A DNA stretch of 64,000 bases, taken from positions 122,407,394 through 122,471,393 of the forward strand of contig VDFB02252616.1 in NCBI GenBank assembly GCA_007258455.2, written 5' to 3'. The notes under the pieces were generated by a model, which saw only the letters and a program-made list of their open reading frames with translations, ran no database searches and was not told the DNA's origin. The DNA comes from Sequoia sempervirens (taxonomy: Eukaryota > Streptophyta > Pinopsida > Cupressales > Cupressaceae). This document shows, piece after piece, positions 49,142 through 60,599 of the stretch. The translations under genes were made by a program, and so were the position numbers. How positions within the stretch are numbered: position 1 is the first letter of the stretch; each line of letters opens with the position of its first letter.

Positions 49142-50359
49142 ATAGAATGTGATGTATGAGGTTTCCTCTGTTCCTAGGTTTATCGGATTACATTTTTCTG
49201 CCAGGACTGCTGATTTTTCTTGATGAAGAGCTCTGAAAGGAATATTGAATCCCCCATCCTTAGGTTCCTTAGAGAGTTTTTCACCATTGGATGCATCCCA
49301 TCCTTTTACTTTTTTCTAGTTGGAGAGTGCATAGTGTGGTGTTCACTCAAAGACTTAGATATTATTCTTAATTTTTCACTTTTGTGACTGAGGGATTTAA
49401 TCATTTCCCCATAATAGGAATGTGTATCTAGCTCAATTATGAACCCTTCTTTGTGATCCCCACATGGAATGTTATCCCGCAGTCCATTGAATCTTGAGAG
49501 TGCCTCATCATTTTTGAATGTATCAAGAACTGGTGGTCTTCGTTGGTCGTAGTCGATGAGTTGGGGGTATACTAGGTGGATTTCATGATTTTGGTTGTCT
49601 AATTAAAAATATAGGGTGCTAATCATGCAAAGAATGGTATCCTCAAATAGCCTAGGTATGTTGATCATGGGATCCTCATCATCACTACTACTACAGACAT
49701 CGATTATGTCAAATGTGAAGTTATCTATGGTGTGATCTGTAGATACTAGTAAGCGTAGTTCAGTTGCAGTTTGCTAAGGAGGATTTTTTTACTTTTCTAA
49801 CTAGAGGACCTTAGCCACATATGGTTATACTCATAGGGGTACATCCGAGGTGAAGACTTCCCATTTGCATCTCCAGAATGATAGGTATTATAAGCGCATT
49901 GTTTTTTTCCCCAAGTCTTTGATTTCTATCATAGCCCATTGTGGGCATGATTTGTAGACCCTTTCTTCTATTATCCATTGGTAAATCATCTATTGGTCTC
50001 TCATCTTGGTACAACATATGAGATGGATCCACCTCAATATCTTCTTGGTCAAGATCTCCCCAATTTGTAAAGTTGGGATAGCCTTCAAGAGACGTTTGAG
50101 ATGTGGAGGCTTCATTTACTTGCAGACGTCCCTGTGATCTAGGAGATTGTGGTAACTCTCCTATTACAAAAGAATTTTTAGGGATCATTTAGTTTCCAAA
50201 ACCATTATCATGGATGATGACCTTAATATTAGAGATGTTGGGGATGGCGAGAGTGGCGGGTGTCTCTATCGCAGAAGTGGAAGTGAGAGTAGCGGGATCA
50301 GTGTAAGGTGTAGATGGGCCCTCATCATTTTTTGGTACTTGGAGGATTTTATAGTACTT

Positions 50360-51239
50360 TGCCTAAAGGATTTTACAATAGGAGAACGGTTCGGGATATC
50401 CATGGATGGTAACTTCTTGTCCTTCATGTGTGAATTTAACACATTGATGGAAAGTCGATGCTACTACTTTCATCGCATGAATCCATGGGCATCCTAGGAG
50501 GATGTTATACGGTAGGTCAAGGTCCAAGACCTGACAAGTGGTTTCCATGATAGATGACCCTACTTGAATAGGGATTTTGATTGTGCCTTGGGACACTCTT
50601 TCCTGATCATATGCTCTTATTGTGATACCCTTTCCTTTGTCAATAGAATCCTCTAAGATTTTTTAATTGTTTGATGAGCTTGAGAGAACAAATATTCAAG
50701 CCCGCACCTCCATCCACCAAGACCCTTTTGACTTTTCTTTTCTGTACTAGGAATTCTAAGTGGAGTGCATGGCTATGAGATGGTTGGGTAGGAAAATATT
50801 GGTTGGAGAATGTGAGGAGATTCGGAATAATGATATTTCTGACCATAGCTTGGAATTGTTCTGCATCAAGATCTATGGGGATAGTGGATGAATCCAATGC
50901 TTGCTCAAGGATTTTCTTATGGGAAGATGAAATTTTTAGTAACTCCATGATGGAGATTTGAGCTGGCATTCTTTTGAGCTGATCAATGATGTTATATCCA
51001 TTAGGGATAGATCTAGGTGGAGGGACTTTGTTTGGTTGGGATGATCCTGCGATGGTAACCTTTCTACCTCTTGTGGTGACTCCACAATCAACTTGAGATC
51101 CTTTGATAGTGATTACTGTGCCGTATTCATTTAGGGAGGCGATGACAGTTTCATACATATGATTCATGTTTGTGAGGGTTCCTTTCCCCTTATCAATGTT
51201 ATTATTCCCTTTATTGCCATGGTTAGGCATCGGATTCAT
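50360..51239 (-). pseudogene. Aspartic protease region of inner element
   Basis: Frame 50640-51239 contains KRVLVDGGAGLNICSLKLIK; the catalytic Asp is kept (about 50700-50735). Frame 50363-50596 continues with VLDLDLPYNILLGCPWIHAM and the C-terminal flap-like GQEVTIHGYPEP. The DGGAGLNI and NILLG.PWIH motifs are those of Tat/Ogre proteases, which process Gag-Pol. At least one frame change lies between the two parts. The stretch 49142-50359 (with the 49811-50188 frame) has no motif I recognise. Confidence 0.82.
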
Positions 51240-52420
51240 GTATATATTAAGGTTTTGGTTTCCTGTTGTCTATTCCACGTTTATAATTCTTTGATCGATG
51301 AGATCTTGAATTATGTTTTTTAGCCTCATACAACTGTTTGTGGTATCCCTTTGATTTTATGGAAGTCACAGAGTTGATTCTCATTATACCAAGGAGGTTT
51401 CACATCTGGTTCTTGGTAATTCTCATAGGTGGGAGCTTTGATGAGTTTTTCGTTTATCAGTTTCTTCATGATGTCTTCAAGTAGTTCTCCAAGAGTAGTG
51501 TAATTTCTCTTGGGGTAACTCTTTTTCCATTGGGTTGGTCCCCTTTGATCATTGACATTGTTAATTGTCAAATTGTTGTTTGGTTGTTGTGTTGTTTGAT
51601 GATTATTTTGGTGTTGGATTTGGATTTTTGGTGTAGGTGTATTTTGGCGAGGGGCACTGATGACCACTTTGGCATTAATGACACCATCATTGGTAACATT
51701 TTTTTTCCTTTCTCATGTGTGAGATTTTTCATTGTAATTGGTGGGTGGGTAGTTGTTTTGTTGTTTGGGGCATGAAGTTGATCCCACGGGTTGTGTCATA
51801 AGGGCTTGTTCGATGCTGAGCACCTGGGAAATCAATTGGTCATATGTGATGATACCTTGTACCTTGAGATGGAATGCCAAGAGGCTATCAAGGTTGGATA
51901 TGAAGGTGCAAACTTGTTGTTCCTCGGGCATGATCCATTTTCTCTGATTGGCCTTTGATCACCATCATTGTAGGAATGAAGTGAATGATTCATTCTTACC
52001 GTGTTTCAAAGTTGAGATTTCTTCTAGACTGACATCCATTGCGATATTGAATGCATATTTTTAAATGAATGCATCTATAATTTCTTGGAATGTTTTGATG
52101 CCTGTAGGTAGGTAGGAGAACCATTCCATAGCGTGGCTAGCCAAACTCCTAGGAAATAGCCGCATCAGATAGGTATCATCATATTCAACTTCTATGCAAT
52201 GAACCTACAATTCCTTGATGTGATCTTCAGGGTTTCTTGTCCCCCAATACTTTTCAAACTTGGGGATCTTGAATCCCTTCGAGAATGGTTTCATCACAAG
52301 GCTCTTGTCAAATGGATAGGGACACAATTTACTTGGTGTTTTTGTGGTTTTCCCTGATTGAAGATCAAGCACTTGTTGCGAGAGCAACCTGATTTGTGTC
52401 ATTAAGTCATTTTGTAGATC
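51240..52420 (-). pseudogene. Gag capsid region of inner element
   Basis: Minus strand, in order: KLCPYPFDKSLVMKPFSKGF and PKFEKYWGTRNPEDHIKEL (52205-52402), then DDTYLMRLFPRSLASHAMEW, IKTFQEIIDAF, then LLAFHLKVQGIITYDQLISQ (51713-51931). These match the Retrotrans_gag core of Tat elements. Downstream (51326-51667) is an Asn/Gln-rich tail. Stops near 52200, 52060 and 51710 break it. Gag forms the virus-like particle in this family. Confidence 0.85.
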
Positions 52421-52479
52421 AGGGGGTGGGATGGAGGTATTCTAGGGTGTTTCGATTGTGGGTTGGTTGGTGTGTTATT

Positions 52480-53160
52480 TGATGGTATTTGCACATTTTA
52501 TTGAGCCAAGTATGCTTGCACTTGTTGTATAAACAACACTTGTTGATCTTGTTGTTGTTGTGCTAGGATTACCTGTTGTTGAGCTTGTTGTTGTGCTTGT
52601 TATTGTTGTGCTAGGATTGCATGTTGTTGAGCTTGTTGTTGTGCTTATTGTTGTTGTGCTAGGATGGCTTGTTATTGAGCTTGTTGTTGTGCTTGTTGTT
52701 GGGCTGCTAATTGGGTTGCTTCTTGCTGCTCTTGATATTGTTTTATTGCTTGTTGATATGCTTGTAGTTGTGCTACTTGTTTTTGTGCAAGAAACTATGC
52801 TTGCGCTTGTGCTTGTGCTTCTTGTGTTTCATATTGGGTGTGCGCTTGAGTTTGAGCTTGGGCTTGTACTGCTTGTTGTTGCAATAGAATTTGGGCTTGG
52901 GTAGTCTTTTATGCTTGTAATGCAGCTTGGGCTACTTGAGCAGCTTGCACAGCTTGAGCAACTTCTTCTTGTTGTTGTTACAATAAGGCTTGGGCTTGTG
53001 CAACCTATTGTGCTTGATGTACAATTTGGGCAGCTTGAGAATTTTGTGCTACTTGTGCGGCTTGTTGGGAAACTATTTTGTGGCTTTTTGCTTTTGCACT
53101 TGCAAGAATTCCTTTTGATAAGCATCTTGGTGAGTAGCTTGCAATTCCATGTTGTATTGG
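52480..53160 (-). pseudogene. Gln/Ala-rich repeat segment of inner gag
   Basis: On the minus strand the sequence encodes repeated AQQQAQQQ and ILAQQQ blocks, from plus-strand TTGTTGTTGTGC-type units. Frames on the plus strand here (52560-52904, 52911-53165) are hydrophobic shadows of the repeat and are not genes. It sits between the gag N-terminus and capsid; probably a flexible or coiled-coil linker. A few stops interrupt it. Confidence 0.7.
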
Positions 53161-53509
53161 CTTGATAAATTGAAGTTTGGTGGTGGTGGGGGTGGTGGTG
53201 GATTCAGAATGGTGCTTGTGGTGGTGGTGAGTGGTGATGTCATGTTGGTGGTTTGAGTGGTGGATGGTGCTATTGATGTGGTTGGTCCTTGAGAGCCCAT
53301 GCTTTGAGATGTTAGGGGGTGGTCGATGATGTCGTGATTGCTTGTGTAGTTGTCATTTGTTGTTGTGATATCGATGACAAGTTTTGAGAGTTTTACGTAA
53401 TGCTTTGATTGGTGTTTGGAATGTTGGTTTGATTTTTATTTATATTTGGTAAAGGTGGGAGTCCCAAGCCAAGTAGATGTGTGGATAATGGTGGTATTGG
53501 TGGAAGAGG

Positions 53510-54277
53510 TTAAAATGTGAGGGGTGTGAGTTCTTGAGAAAATGACGTGGTGTCAAAAATGCCCCCAACTCCGAACATGTCACCTTCTTCTTGCAAATTT
53601 GTGAGGAAAGAGGTTTGAGGTGTTGCACAGAAGGATGAGGATGATGGATAATTAGGATTATGGAAAGTGAGAGGGACATACTTATGTAATGGATTTTGGG
53701 GTATGTTTTGTTCCAAAATGGTATTCACATCCAAGTCTTGATTATTGACAAGGGGGTGTGTTTGAATAGCATTAAGAAATGCATTTCCCTTATTAACATT
53801 GGGTTGGGTTGAAGCAAAATATGTTTTGATTTGCAGAATGTTTTGAGTGATGCTTTGGGATGGGGGTGTAGATGAGATGGGCAGTTTGGATGAAGTTAGA
53901 GGCATGATCTCCAAAGGTGGTTCCACTATAGAGATCACGTCGAAATCAGAAGGTAATTTGGCCCCTTGTTTTGCTAGTTCGAGCATGTATAGTGAAGGGT
54001 CAAGCCTCATCATGATGTTGATGATATTATTGTTTTCTGAATTTTGGAGCATTTCAGTTATTTCTTCATGCGACATTCCAAAGGTAAGGTCTTCTTCTTG
54101 AATTTCCTCTTGTGGATTTTGTGATGATGAGATAGTCAAAGGATTGCTTGATTCAACAGGATTCATTTCAACGTTTGTTTGGTTTAGGTCACTTGAAGTA
54201 GATGTTTCTTTGTTAGCTTCCATGTTCTTATTGTATTGAGATCTAGTTTGAACCATAAAACAAGGATCAATTTTCAA
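53510..54277 (-). pseudogene. N-terminal Gag-Pol region of inner element
   Basis: A 255-residue open frame, the longest in the window. It contains MVQTRSQYNKN (a start motif frequent in plant Ty3 Gag proteins) at residue 8, then Ser/Thr/Asn-rich low-complexity sequence and TFGMSHEEITEMLQNSENNN. No zinc finger. The true start may be the internal Met at residue 8. It is followed by a stop and then by a Pro/Thr/Ser-rich segment (53073-53300) leading into the Gln-rich part. Assignment as gag rests on position and the MVQTRSQ start. Confidence 0.65.
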
Positions 54278-54612
54278 GAATATGGGAGATGAATCTCTTA
54301 ATTTTTTGAATTGATCTTATTTTAAGCACAAAAGAGAAATCTTTAGGATATCTTGAGGATCAAAAGGTGATATGATGATGATACAAGATATGGATGATGT
54401 GGATGTTTGATCTTTTGATAAATCTTGAGGGGAATGCGAGACTTTTAGGACTTTTGGATATGTTTTGGATTTTGAATTTGATTTTTTTTGGATTTTCCCT
54501 TGACTTGATTGATTTTGGTTTGCTTTGATTGAACAAATAGACCCTAAGAAGTTGGATGATTAGCTAAGGGGTAGATTTTCTCTAAAGATGATGATTTGAA
54601 TATGTGTAGGGA

Positions 54613-54750
54613 GAAGGATGCATCTACCCACACTTATTCAAACAAGATGATAATTTAACCAAGGATATGAAGAAGGATGCATCTACATAGACCTAGCTAA
54701 AAAATATAGTTTGGTAATTTTGATTAAGCATGTGCAAAAGGATGCATCTA
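54613..54750. repeat. Three AAGGATGCATCTA repeats before gag
   Basis: Starts near 54614, 54672 and 54738, about 60 bp apart, in the leader of the inner element just upstream of gag. TIR element copy B inserted at the end of the third. Confidence 0.8.
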
Positions 54751-55537
54751 GGTATATGCAGGATCATCATGGAAAAAATAGGCCCTTAAGTGGCAAAAAA
54801 TTCAGAAAAAATAGAGTTAGGCAACTTGACGTAAAAATTTGAATAATTTATCTATATTATTTAAAAAATATGTAAGAATAGAATATGTAGAAAATTGAAT
54901 GTAGTTTCTAAACTACTAGGTTTATTTAAAAAAAAAATCTACTTGGTTAAAATTTGAAATTTTAATGTAGTAGTACTTAAATTTTAGGGAAAAAATAAGA
55001 ATTAGGTGTTTGTCTGACCACCCTAACCACAATAAAATGATAATATTTTTTTATAATATTTTAGATATAAGTAGAGGACTCATGTCCCGATGTGATGCAT
55101 ATTTTTTGGTAATTTTTTTCAAGTAAATAATTAATTATGATTTTTTTATTACAAATTTTATAAAATATAAAACTCGAATGTTTGACCACCTTAACTTGGT
55201 AAAAACTTCATGAAATTCATTTTTTTATGTTTTTAATCCTATAGTATGCAAAGCATAGAATGTGACTCATATTTTGGATTCAAAAAATGTGATAGTGTTT
55301 GAAAGTTATAGATGTTTTTCAATCAGTCTATCAATTAGGAATTTACTCGTAATTCAAATAGAAAATAAATAATAATAATTTATTAAATTCAAAGTAAAGC
55401 ATAATTTATACTGGTGGAAATCTAAGAATCTCCTCTAAAAACCCTTTTCATTTCATAAATTTTGGGTAAAAAAAAGTCGTCAGCCACATACCCATCATAT
55501 TACCACCTTTTGACCCATCATGATCCTACACATACCC
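54750..55537. mobile_element. TIR DNA element, copy B (~790 bp, inverted relative to copy A)
   Basis: Left end reads GGTATATGCAGGATCATCAT; right end ATCATGATCCTACACATACC. Whole length aligns in reverse complement with 15273-16049 (for example GCCCTTAAGTGGCAAAAAA at the left end). A flanking repeat CATCTA (54745-54750 and 55537-55542) may be the target duplication, but it does not agree in length with the 8 bp of copy A. Having the right end uninterrupted, it proves that copy A was split by the LARD-like element. No transposase frame. Confidence 0.8.
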
Positions 55538-55542
55538 ATCTA

Positions 55543-57835
55543 CACATACCTAGTCAAAGATGATTGGATAAAGATTTCAAGGATTTTGTCTCAAAGATTT
55601 GATGATTTTGATTTTTTCCAAAATTCCTAGCATGAAGGATAGTTTCAAGATTTCTCAAAAGATGGTGGTGAGATGATTTTTGGTTTGATGTTTGAAGGAT
55701 GGATGAAGAAAGATTTTGATTTCTTTTGATCCTAAGATGAACCTAAAAAGACACTTTGTTTACCTAGACCTCGGTATTGAAGAACATGCAATGCTTCTAT
55801 GGACCTTTAAGAAGTGATTCAATTTGAGCATACATTTCTGGATTTTGAATCAAGGACTTTCATTTTGGGATTTGGCTTTCTTGGAAAACGCATGTGAGAG
55901 TTCATTTCACTATCTTTGCTTAGTGACTTTATTTTACCACCAACACTTATTTGATTAGGTTTTCCAAACTAGATGCAGAATGTCTTAATTTCTTTGAATC
56001 CCACAAAGTATGTTATGTAGAAATTTGATGAATTCAAGGCAAGGGTTACCTATTGTTTAACTTTAGTAGACAAATTGAGATGTAATCCAAGTGTTTAGAA
56101 ACATCTAAGGATGAAATCCTGAGGGCAAGAAATAACACATGGATAGGGTCAACTGTATTTATCTCCTAAAGGGTTTGAAATTTTGATGATGATGTTTGAG
56201 TGTTTGTTTCCAAGATGTTTTTGAACAAGCAAAGGATTTTGTAACCAAGAATAAGTACAACACTATGGATATGAAAGATAATATTTATTGAGTCCCCACT
56301 TGGACAAGTCCAACTACGCTTATCTTTAGCGAATGGTTAGATGCTTGACCTCACTGGCTCGCCTCCATGACACTCACTTATATGGGACATCCAAGTATCA
56401 ACACCCATGAAACTTCCATGGAATGCTTTCCATTTATACTAAAAGATTGTAAAAGTGTGGGGCATCTTCAAAATGACCATTCTTGCACCAACAAATAGAT
56501 CAAGGATTTTGACAATTCTAAAACATGGGTTTTAATTAGGACTTTCCATTCATGGAGATTGACCCATACGACGAGAGTCCCTTTTCAGATCCATCTCGTT
56601 AGATCTAACCATGTGATATTGAAATTTATTCCAATACCCACATTTATATCCTGGTTGGAAATACTCTTGGCTTTAGAGTGTTACCGGCTGAGTCGTTCCC
56701 TTGGGTGAGTACTTTTTCACCAAGGCAGGCCCTCTAAGATAAACAAGAGCGAATAAAGACAATATTCGTAACTCGATCAATCTTTATTTGCAACACAAAG
56801 AGAGAGAGAGAGTGTATGCAATAATTCTCTACTCACACGCACAATATTTTGTTCAATTTTAAACCCAAAATGAAGTGTGGAGGTGATTTACTTTATCTAA
56901 ACCTAAGATCATAAAAAAGGAATTTTGATTCTCAAGATCGCTATAAAGTGTGAGAGAAGTGCATACATCATTTTCAATGATGTTAGTTTAAGTAAGAAAT
57001 CACAAAGAAAAAGTTGCACATGTTCATTTTACCATTTCAAAGAAATTGTAAGTTCATTTTAAAAACACCAAAGTAAGTGTGACAAATTGCCTTGTTCAAT
57101 TTTTAACGCCAAAACAAAATTTAGTAGATTGGAGTCCTAATGTTCATTTTAAGCCTTTTGTAGCAAAATTGAAAAGTTCTTTGTAAAGCCCAAACAAAAT
57201 TAGTGGATCCTAAGCATGAAAAGATGACAAATTTTCTTTAAGAGGACTAATGAATCCTCAAATAGTGTTAAACAAACACTAAAGTGTTTAAAAATACTTG
57301 TTTTTGTGAAATGACATCATTATGCTTCTCTTCCTTTTCATCTTTGATCGATTCAACCTACAAGAAAAAATCAGTTATATTCTACAAAACAAAGGTCAAA
57401 AAGACAAAAAACACACAAAATAATCATAATTTAAAAAAAAGTATGTGCTAAAAATTAAATTTTACTCCATACTCCCCTCTAGTGGTGCAATCCGTGAAGG
57501 CATCGTAGTTTTATTTCTCTAGTGGTGCTATATAGCACCGCTTTCCAATCAGCATCACTCTATAGTGAGGCCAGTGAGTGTGAATGCGTTGCCCTTTTTC
57601 CTAGCAGTGTAGTTTGATTTTTTTTTAAATTCTCGCAGGTTTGATTGGTCAAGTGATGCAGTTTGAAATTTAAAATCTTTGGCGGAAGACTTCAGCGTTG
57701 GAGTTTGAATTTCCAACGTTCCTATATAGTGACATTGGAGAACTAGCGGTACTAAACAGTGATGTTGAACTAAACAAAGAAAAACACATAAATTTGATAA
57801 AAAAAAGTGACTGAAAGGTGAGATTTCCCTCCTTC
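55543..57835 (-). other. Leader (5' UTR) of the inner element
   Basis: Non-coding. The block 56285-56770 aligns with the leader of the outer element (61265-61760), sharing GCTTGACC(T/C)CACTGGCTC, CACTCACTT, ACCCATGAAACT and GGGTGAGTACTTTTTC. Between 57480 and 57780 short AGTGTAGTTTGA-type motifs and the palindrome at 57524-57539 occur. Confidence 0.7.
57524..57539. repeat. Perfect 16-bp palindrome GGTGCTATATAGCACC
   Basis: Self-complementary over all 16 bases, in the leader of the inner element about 300 bases from the LTR. Related half sites (GATAGCACC, ATATAGTGCC) occur in the 3' UTR near 40700-40755. Confidence 0.9.
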
Positions 57836-57845
57836 TAGCACCAAA
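57828..57845 (-). other. Candidate primer binding site of inner element
   Basis: The minus strand after the LTR reads TTTGGTGCTAGAAGGAGG. The TGG start suits a tRNA CCA end, but I cannot assign the tRNA; it is not initiator Met. Confidence 0.5.
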
Positions 57846-59130
57846 TGTGTGAACCCCAATCCTAATACCTACAAAACCACATGAACAAACACATTAGAAG
57901 ATGGAATGCAACCAAGAACAAGGATTCCTCAAGAAATTCATTTGAATAGCAAAAGAGATAGAATATGAAATGAAGAACACAACGAAATTTAAAAGAATGT
58001 CAAATCTTATTCTAAAGCAAACAAACTCCTAATCGCTTGAGGGAATTGGTGCCAATTTGATGTGAAATTTGGCACTTTCCCAACTCCAATGATGCAATGG
58101 TGATTTGATGAATAAATTTGATCCAATTAGTTGATGCTTGATGAGTAATCCAATGGAAAAATATGCATAACCTAGCTAAGATTAAATGATAATGGATGGA
58201 ATTTGCTAATGATTTGAGCATAGTAAGTTTACTCAAATTGTGGATGATAGAATGAGGATATTAGCCTCTTATTTATAGATGAGATAGATGGATGAATGTC
58301 CAAAATAGAGAAATGTGAGACTAAGAATTAACCAATGGAAAAGTGCCACTTGTCAACCTATGAGTGGATGGAGGATGCACAAGTTTTGAGGATTGTGCCA
58401 ATAAATGCATATATTTGAATTTTGAATTTGTTGAAATGACATGCAAGAGGGAAGGAAGAATGCATTGAATGCCACTTGGCTCAAGGCAAAGGACATGTAA
58501 GAGAGAGTAAATTCCTTGTTGGATGTACATGTCAACTTGGATTTTAAATTCAAACTTGAAGAATATTCCCTAAAAAGATGCCTTGTTGAGGAAAATAGAG
58601 ATTTAATGAATCAATTAAATCTATTTTCATGTGCAAGCGGTAAAAGCTAGAGGATGGGACATGAGAGGAGATTAAATTAGTCAAAGTTAATTAATTTAAT
58701 GAACTGGATTAAATGATGCGACCTATTTGACTTAAATTTGTGGATTTATTTATATGAAATATGAGAAGAATGTGATAAGGGATTAATTAAATAAGGATTT
58801 TGATTTATTTAATTAAAAGAGATGATGTTAGATTAAACCAAATAAGGTTTTAATTTATTTAATTTAGTAGATGGACTTTAGAGATTTAATCAAATAAAAT
58901 TAATTATTTAATTAAATAAGATAATTAGATCAAAATGGTTAATTTAATTATCAAGAAAAGGTGACTTAATTAGATAATTGATTTATTTAATTAAGAGAGG
59001 AATATTTATGAATTTAATCAAATAAAGGTATCTGATTAAATGGTTAGACCGGTGGATGATTCAGGATGAAATGATGTTAGTGGTCACGATCAGATGCACA
59101 ATGTCAATCAGTACATTTTACGTGTCTACA
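57846..59130 (-). repeat. 5' LTR of the inner element (1,285 bp)
   Basis: Plus-strand ends TGTGTGAACCCC and CGTGTCTACA. Close to 38820-40100 with scattered substitutions. Followed by TSD GGTCA at 59131-59135. Confidence 0.92.
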
Positions 59131-59760
59131 GGTCAAGGAGTGGATCATTTTGGACTTCTTTCTCAATAGTAGTGTCTTGATCAAAGATGGGTTTTTCTTG
59201 AATGATATGGTTGGGAACAGAATCTTGATCAATGATAGGTGTATTTTCAATGTCATATTTATCTATAAGGAATTCTTGGATGGACTTAAAGATGGGGTCA
59301 TGGGATAGACTATTTTGATCTTGATATGAAGGTGAAGCCATGATGTCATGCTTTGGACTTTCTATTTGACATGTATCCTAAAGTTTAGTAGATGGGAATT
59401 GACTTTGGAGAACACGAATAGATGTATTTTCATGACTAAAGGTAGATTAAGATGGAGTGACTTGGAAGGGATTAGTGGATGGAGGACTAGGATAGGACAT
59501 GGAGGCTTGGAAATGATTAGTGGATGAAGGACTAGGATAGGACGTGGAGGCTTGGAAGGGATTAGTGGAATATTGGTTTCCCTTGTCAAGGTTACGATAA
59601 GGGTGATAAGTGAACATTTTTTTTTATTAATGAAATTGATTATGTTAAGGGACTCTTGATAATGAGGGTAGATAGATGGAGGACTAGGAATTATGGATTT
59701 TTGGTAGGAAGGTTATGTGGGTAGTTGACCATGGCTTGAGGTTGAATGGCATTTGGATTG
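59131..59760 (-). pseudogene. Gag-like protein of outer element, upstream part, with NPF repeats
   Basis: Minus strand reads three near-repeats of PSSTNPFQASTSYPS (59440-59580), then MASPSYQDQNSLSHDPIFKS and FLIDKYDIENTPIIDQDSVP (59135-59341) with a repeated IIDQD/IFDQD pattern. The frame reaches the inner element insertion and continues in the same register in sequence before 38815. Stops lie near 59446 and 59389. No known family recognised; it occupies the gag position of the outer element. Confidence 0.5.
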
Positions 59761-60590
59761 GATAAATTGTCTTTTGAAGTCTATGATTTGTTGGCATTGA
59801 CCATTATGGAGTAATTTGTATTCAACTTGACTAGAAATCATATCAAAGTAAATTGCAGACATGGTGGTTAGGTTATGACAAAATATGGAGTATGACTAAG
59901 GTATGTGATATGAGGTCTAAGGTATGACAATGTAAAGAGGGTAACTTAAGTCTAAGGTATGCAACCTAAGCTATGTTTTTGGATTTTTTTTTATAAGGGA
60001 TGAATGCTAATGCAACTATTTTTTTTGTCTTTTTTGGAAAATAAGGAATGTCTAAAATCATGATGTGCTAGAATGACTATGTCTAAGTATGCAAAGTATA
60101 AGTAAAATTATAAGGTAATCAATTTTTGAAGACTCTAAAAGAGGTTTCCAACCACCTGACATTTAACCTAGGTTTTAATTTAATTTTGACAAGGAACCTT
60201 CATAGGACTAGGATTAGTAGATAAGGTGAGCTCCCTAACTAGACTGATGAGCTGGAAGGACTCACGTGTAGGAAAAAAGATATGATGATAAATTGCTAGG
60301 TTCAATGACAATGTTCGTTGAAGCAAGAGTTTATCCAAAGCATAGAAAGTTGACCTATTCTGAGATCTACAAATGATGATTTCCTAAAAGCTTGATCGAT
60401 CTAAAGGTAATAAAGACTCCTAAGATTAAACTAAAATTTTCAACTAAGATTCCTATCGCTATGGCTAAATGATACCGAAAGGATGCAAATGCGAAAATCA
60501 TTCAGGTTTTTGTTCAAGGATTACTATGAAAGAAGAAATTAGAGACTGGTATGACTGTTTGGTTTTAGACTGTGACATTGAATTTTGGTT
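59761..60590 (-). other. Non-coding leader part of outer element
   Basis: No frame or repeat that I can support; several TCTAAGGTATG(C/A)-type short repeats occur around 59895-59965. Confidence 0.5.
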
Positions 60591-60599
60591 TTCTACTTA

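Larger units (their letters stand above)
38820..59130 (-). mobile_element. Inner Tat-like Ty3 retrotransposon (20.3 kb)
   Basis: LTRs 38820-40100 and 57846-59130 flank a minus-strand gag-protease-RT-RNase H-aRNase H-integrase, a long 3' region and an antisense PMD frame. TSD GGTCA is exact at 38815-38819 and 59131-59135. The RT motif YVDD, gag stretch DDTYLMRLFPRSL, protease DGGAGLNI and a second YFDGS RNase H are characteristic of the Tat/Ogre lineage. It lies within the outer element and its own leader holds TIR element copy B. All domains carry stops or frameshifts. Confidence 0.92.

Noticed and set aside
52560..53165. Val/Leu-rich membrane proteins on the plus strand
   Set aside because: Antisense shadow of the Gln/Ala-rich gag segment.
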